From Lentisphaeria bacterium (GTDB lineage: Bacteria; Verrucomicrobiota; Lentisphaeria; Oligosphaerales; Oligosphaeraceae), in assembly GCA_016302725.1 (NCBI GenBank), contig JAEDNB010000106.1, forward strand, positions 1-7,395: 7,395 nucleotides of DNA, read 5' to 3'. This document shows, one piece after another, positions 6,083-7,395 of the stretch. Both the position numbers and the translations under genes were made by a program. Positions within the stretch are counted from its first letter, which is position 1; every line of letters starts with the position of its first letter. The notes below the pieces were generated by a model. That model was not told the origin of the DNA, searched no databases, and worked only from the letters and a program-made list of their open reading frames with translations.

Positions 6083-6093
6083 GTGGTTTTAAG

Positions 6094-7200
6094 ATGACTC
6101 TCCTCAAAGCTCTCCTCCTCGCCGCCCTGATGCTTTCCCCCTCTCTCTTTTCCCAGGATTCCTCCCTCTCCCGCTGTTTCTACCTGGCTACCTGCGGAGC
6201 GGGGGAGGGGTGCGGAATCCGCCTGATGGAGGCGGGCGGCGGCGCGGGCCTGCGCTCCCTCCAGTTCCTGCCCCTGGATTTCGCCAGCTACATGGCTTTC
6301 TCTCCCGACGGAAAGTATCTCTATGTCTCCCTGGAACACCGGAAACAGGGTGGTCTCGCCTCCTTCCAAATCGGAGAGGACGGCTTCCTGTCCAGGCGCT
6401 CGGAACTCCTCACGCCCGGGCTGGATTTCTGCCACCTGGTGGCCGCCCCGGGGGGAAAATATGTGTATGCCGCCAGCTATGGCAGCGGAAAACTGGTGCA
6501 GTTCGACCTGGAGGAGGGCGTCCTGAAGGACTGGCGAGTGGTGCTCTCCCATGAACCCGTCAGGGAAGGGGACACCCCGCATCTCCATTGCGCCACCCTT
6601 TCCCCCGATGGTCGGAATCTGTGCCTGGTGGACCTGGGACTGGGGGTGCTGGAATCCATCCCCTTGGAAAAGGACGGATCCCTCCGATGGGAGGGACTCC
6701 GGCGCACGAGGGTCGCCCCTCCCGGCTCCGGACCACGCCACTTGGTCTTCTCCCAAAAACACCCCGTGGCCTATCTGGTCAACGAAATCGCCAATACCGT
6801 CATGGTCTGGCGCTACCGCCAAGGAGACTTCGAACTCCTCCAGTCCATCCCTGTCGCCCCGGCAGAGCCCAGCGAGGTGGATTCCTATGCCGCCGCCATC
6901 CGCTTGAGCCCCGGGGAACGTTGGCTCCTCGTCTCCAACCGGGGACGGGATTCGCTGGCCGCCATCCCCGTGGTGGATGGGGGACTCCTGGAAGCCTCCG
7001 CCTTGGTACAACACCCCGTGGACAAGTGGCCCCGGGACTTCGCTTTCCTGCCCGGAAAGGAACCCATGGTGGCCGTGGCCTGCGAACGCGCCGGCACACT
7101 CCAGCTCTTCGCCTGGGAGGAAAAGACGGGGCTTGCCTCCCAGCCCCTGAGGGAAATCACCGGCTGGAAACGCCCCCTGGCTATCTTGCCCCTGCCTTGA
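6094..7200 (+). CDS. Probably exported lactonase-family beta-propeller protein
   Basis: A 368-residue protein of the lactonase / 6-phosphogluconolactonase (YbhE-like) family, which folds as a seven-bladed beta-propeller. Visible blade motifs are MAFSPDGKYLYVS (67-79), TPHLHCATLSPDGR (161-174) with VDLG (179-182), GSGPRHLVFS (211-220), YLVNE (227-231) and LSPGERWLLVSNRG (271-284). Residues 1-20 (MTLLKALLLAALMLSPSLFS) look like a signal peptide, so this copy probably acts outside the cytoplasm and is unlikely to serve the pentose phosphate pathway; its substrate is unknown. Where I recall relatives having Ala-Ala-Glu/Asp-Ile before the LSP motif, this protein has AAAI (266-269), losing an acidic side chain. 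ATG 6094 is the first start and precedes the signal peptide; no Shine-Dalgarno sequence is seen. It is preceded by the pheS terminator and an AT-rich promoter, and so is probably transcribed alone. Confidence 0.87.
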   Translation: MTLLKALLLAALMLSPSLFSQDSSLSRCFYLATCGAGEGCGIRLMEAGGGAGLRSLQFLPLDFASYMAFSPDGKYLYVSLEHRKQGGLASFQIGEDGFLSRRSELLTPGLDFCHLVAAPGGKYVYAASYGSGKLVQFDLEEGVLKDWRVVLSHEPVREGDTPHLHCATLSPDGRNLCLVDLGLGVLESIPLEKDGSLRWEGLRRTRVAPPGSGPRHLVFSQKHPVAYLVNEIANTVMVWRYRQGDFELLQSIPVAPAEPSEVDSYAAAIRLSPGERWLLVSNRGRDSLAAIPVVDGGLLEASALVQHPVDKWPRDFAFLPGKEPMVAVACERAGTLQLFAWEEKTGLASQPLREITGWKRPLAILPLP

Positions 7201-7274
7201 GGAAAATGCCACAGGCCCTGCCGCTAAAACAGGTCGTGCCCTCCATGCCGCCCGCAGGCCGGTTTCCGTGGTCT

Positions 7275-7307
7275 CCGTGTCCCTGCCTTTCCCTGTCCCC
7301 GTGTCCC
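7275..7307 (+). repeat. Short direct repeat CCGTGTCCC
   Basis: CCGTGTCCC occurs at 7275-7283 and again at 7299-7307, in a pyrimidine-rich tract made of similar CCGTG and CCCTG phrases. It is non-coding and lies directly before the right copy of the 40-base element. No function is apparent. Confidence 0.4.
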
Positions 7308-7347
7308 CTTTGCAGAATTCAATGCACAAAAAGCGTGCGTTTACCTT
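7308..7347 (+). repeat. TTGCA-box repeat element, right copy
   Basis: Ungapped match to 61-100 (34 of 40 identical, same orientation), beginning CTTTGCAGAAT. Identity is strongest in CTTTGCAGAAT, GCAC and GCGTTT. Weak similarity (CCA then CACAG) may continue a few bases further in both copies. Like the left copy it lies between genes and upstream of a promoter-like site. Confidence 0.55.
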
Positions 7348-7376
7348 CCACACAGACAGTTTTTTCAGAATCTGCC

Positions 7377-7395
7377 TTTTTTTGACAATCACGAT
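7377..7395 (+). promoter_or_regulatory. Possible -35 region of a promoter cut by the window end
   Basis: A run of seven T (7377-7383) runs into TTGACA at 7382-7387, an exact sigma-70 -35 consensus. The -10 would fall beyond the window, so this cannot be confirmed. It suggests a rightward gene beginning just outside. Confidence 0.3.

Noticed and set aside
61..7347. The two 40-base elements as the ends of a transposon or genomic island
   Set aside because: They are direct, not inverted, and imperfect, no transposase or integrase lies between them, and the enclosed genes are mostly housekeeping. The tRNA genes are intact and show no partial 3' copy elsewhere in the window.

Overview
The window is a GC-rich bacterial chromosomal segment in which everything recognisable is on the + strand: two tandem tRNA-Gly(GCC) genes followed by five protein genes. 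The proteins are a short DUF58/von Willebrand-type protein, an aspartate kinase of the ectoine-cluster ('Ask_Ect') type, a secreted family-10-like glycoside hydrolase (GHL10/DUF187 type), the phenylalanyl-tRNA synthetase alpha subunit (PheS), and a probably exported lactonase-family beta-propeller. I place the organism only tentatively, perhaps in the PVC group (Lentisphaerota/Kiritimatiellota/Verrucomicrobiota-like). The reasons are high GC, Shine-Dalgarno-poor starts and this mix of protein types; nothing here fixes the taxon.

Layout: 1-213 is non-coding and carries TTGCA-type repeats plus a candidate promoter for the tRNAs. 214-392 holds the two identical tRNA genes, followed by a good intrinsic terminator at 439-472. 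526-1395 is DUF58, 1568-2977 aspartate kinase, 3156-4628 the secreted hydrolase, 4870-5913 pheS (with a terminator at 5975-6019), and 6094-7200 the lactonase-like protein, preceded by the one strongly AT-rich stretch in the window. 7201-7395 is non-coding. It repeats the element found near the left end and stops inside what may be another promoter.

The genes do not form one pathway. Gaps of 170-240 bases separate most protein genes, and three of them contain long, nearly perfect stem-loops, so the genes are probably separate transcription units. tRNA-Gly and PheS serve translation, aspartate kinase feeds the aspartate-family amino acids, and the two signal-peptide proteins act outside the cytoplasm.

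I found no mobile element, CRISPR array, phage gene or defence system. The most interesting signals are non-coding: a 40-base element present at both ends of the window (34 of 40 identical, same orientation), each copy followed 74-79 bases later by a -35-like hexamer, and the heavily structured gaps, especially the leader of pheS.
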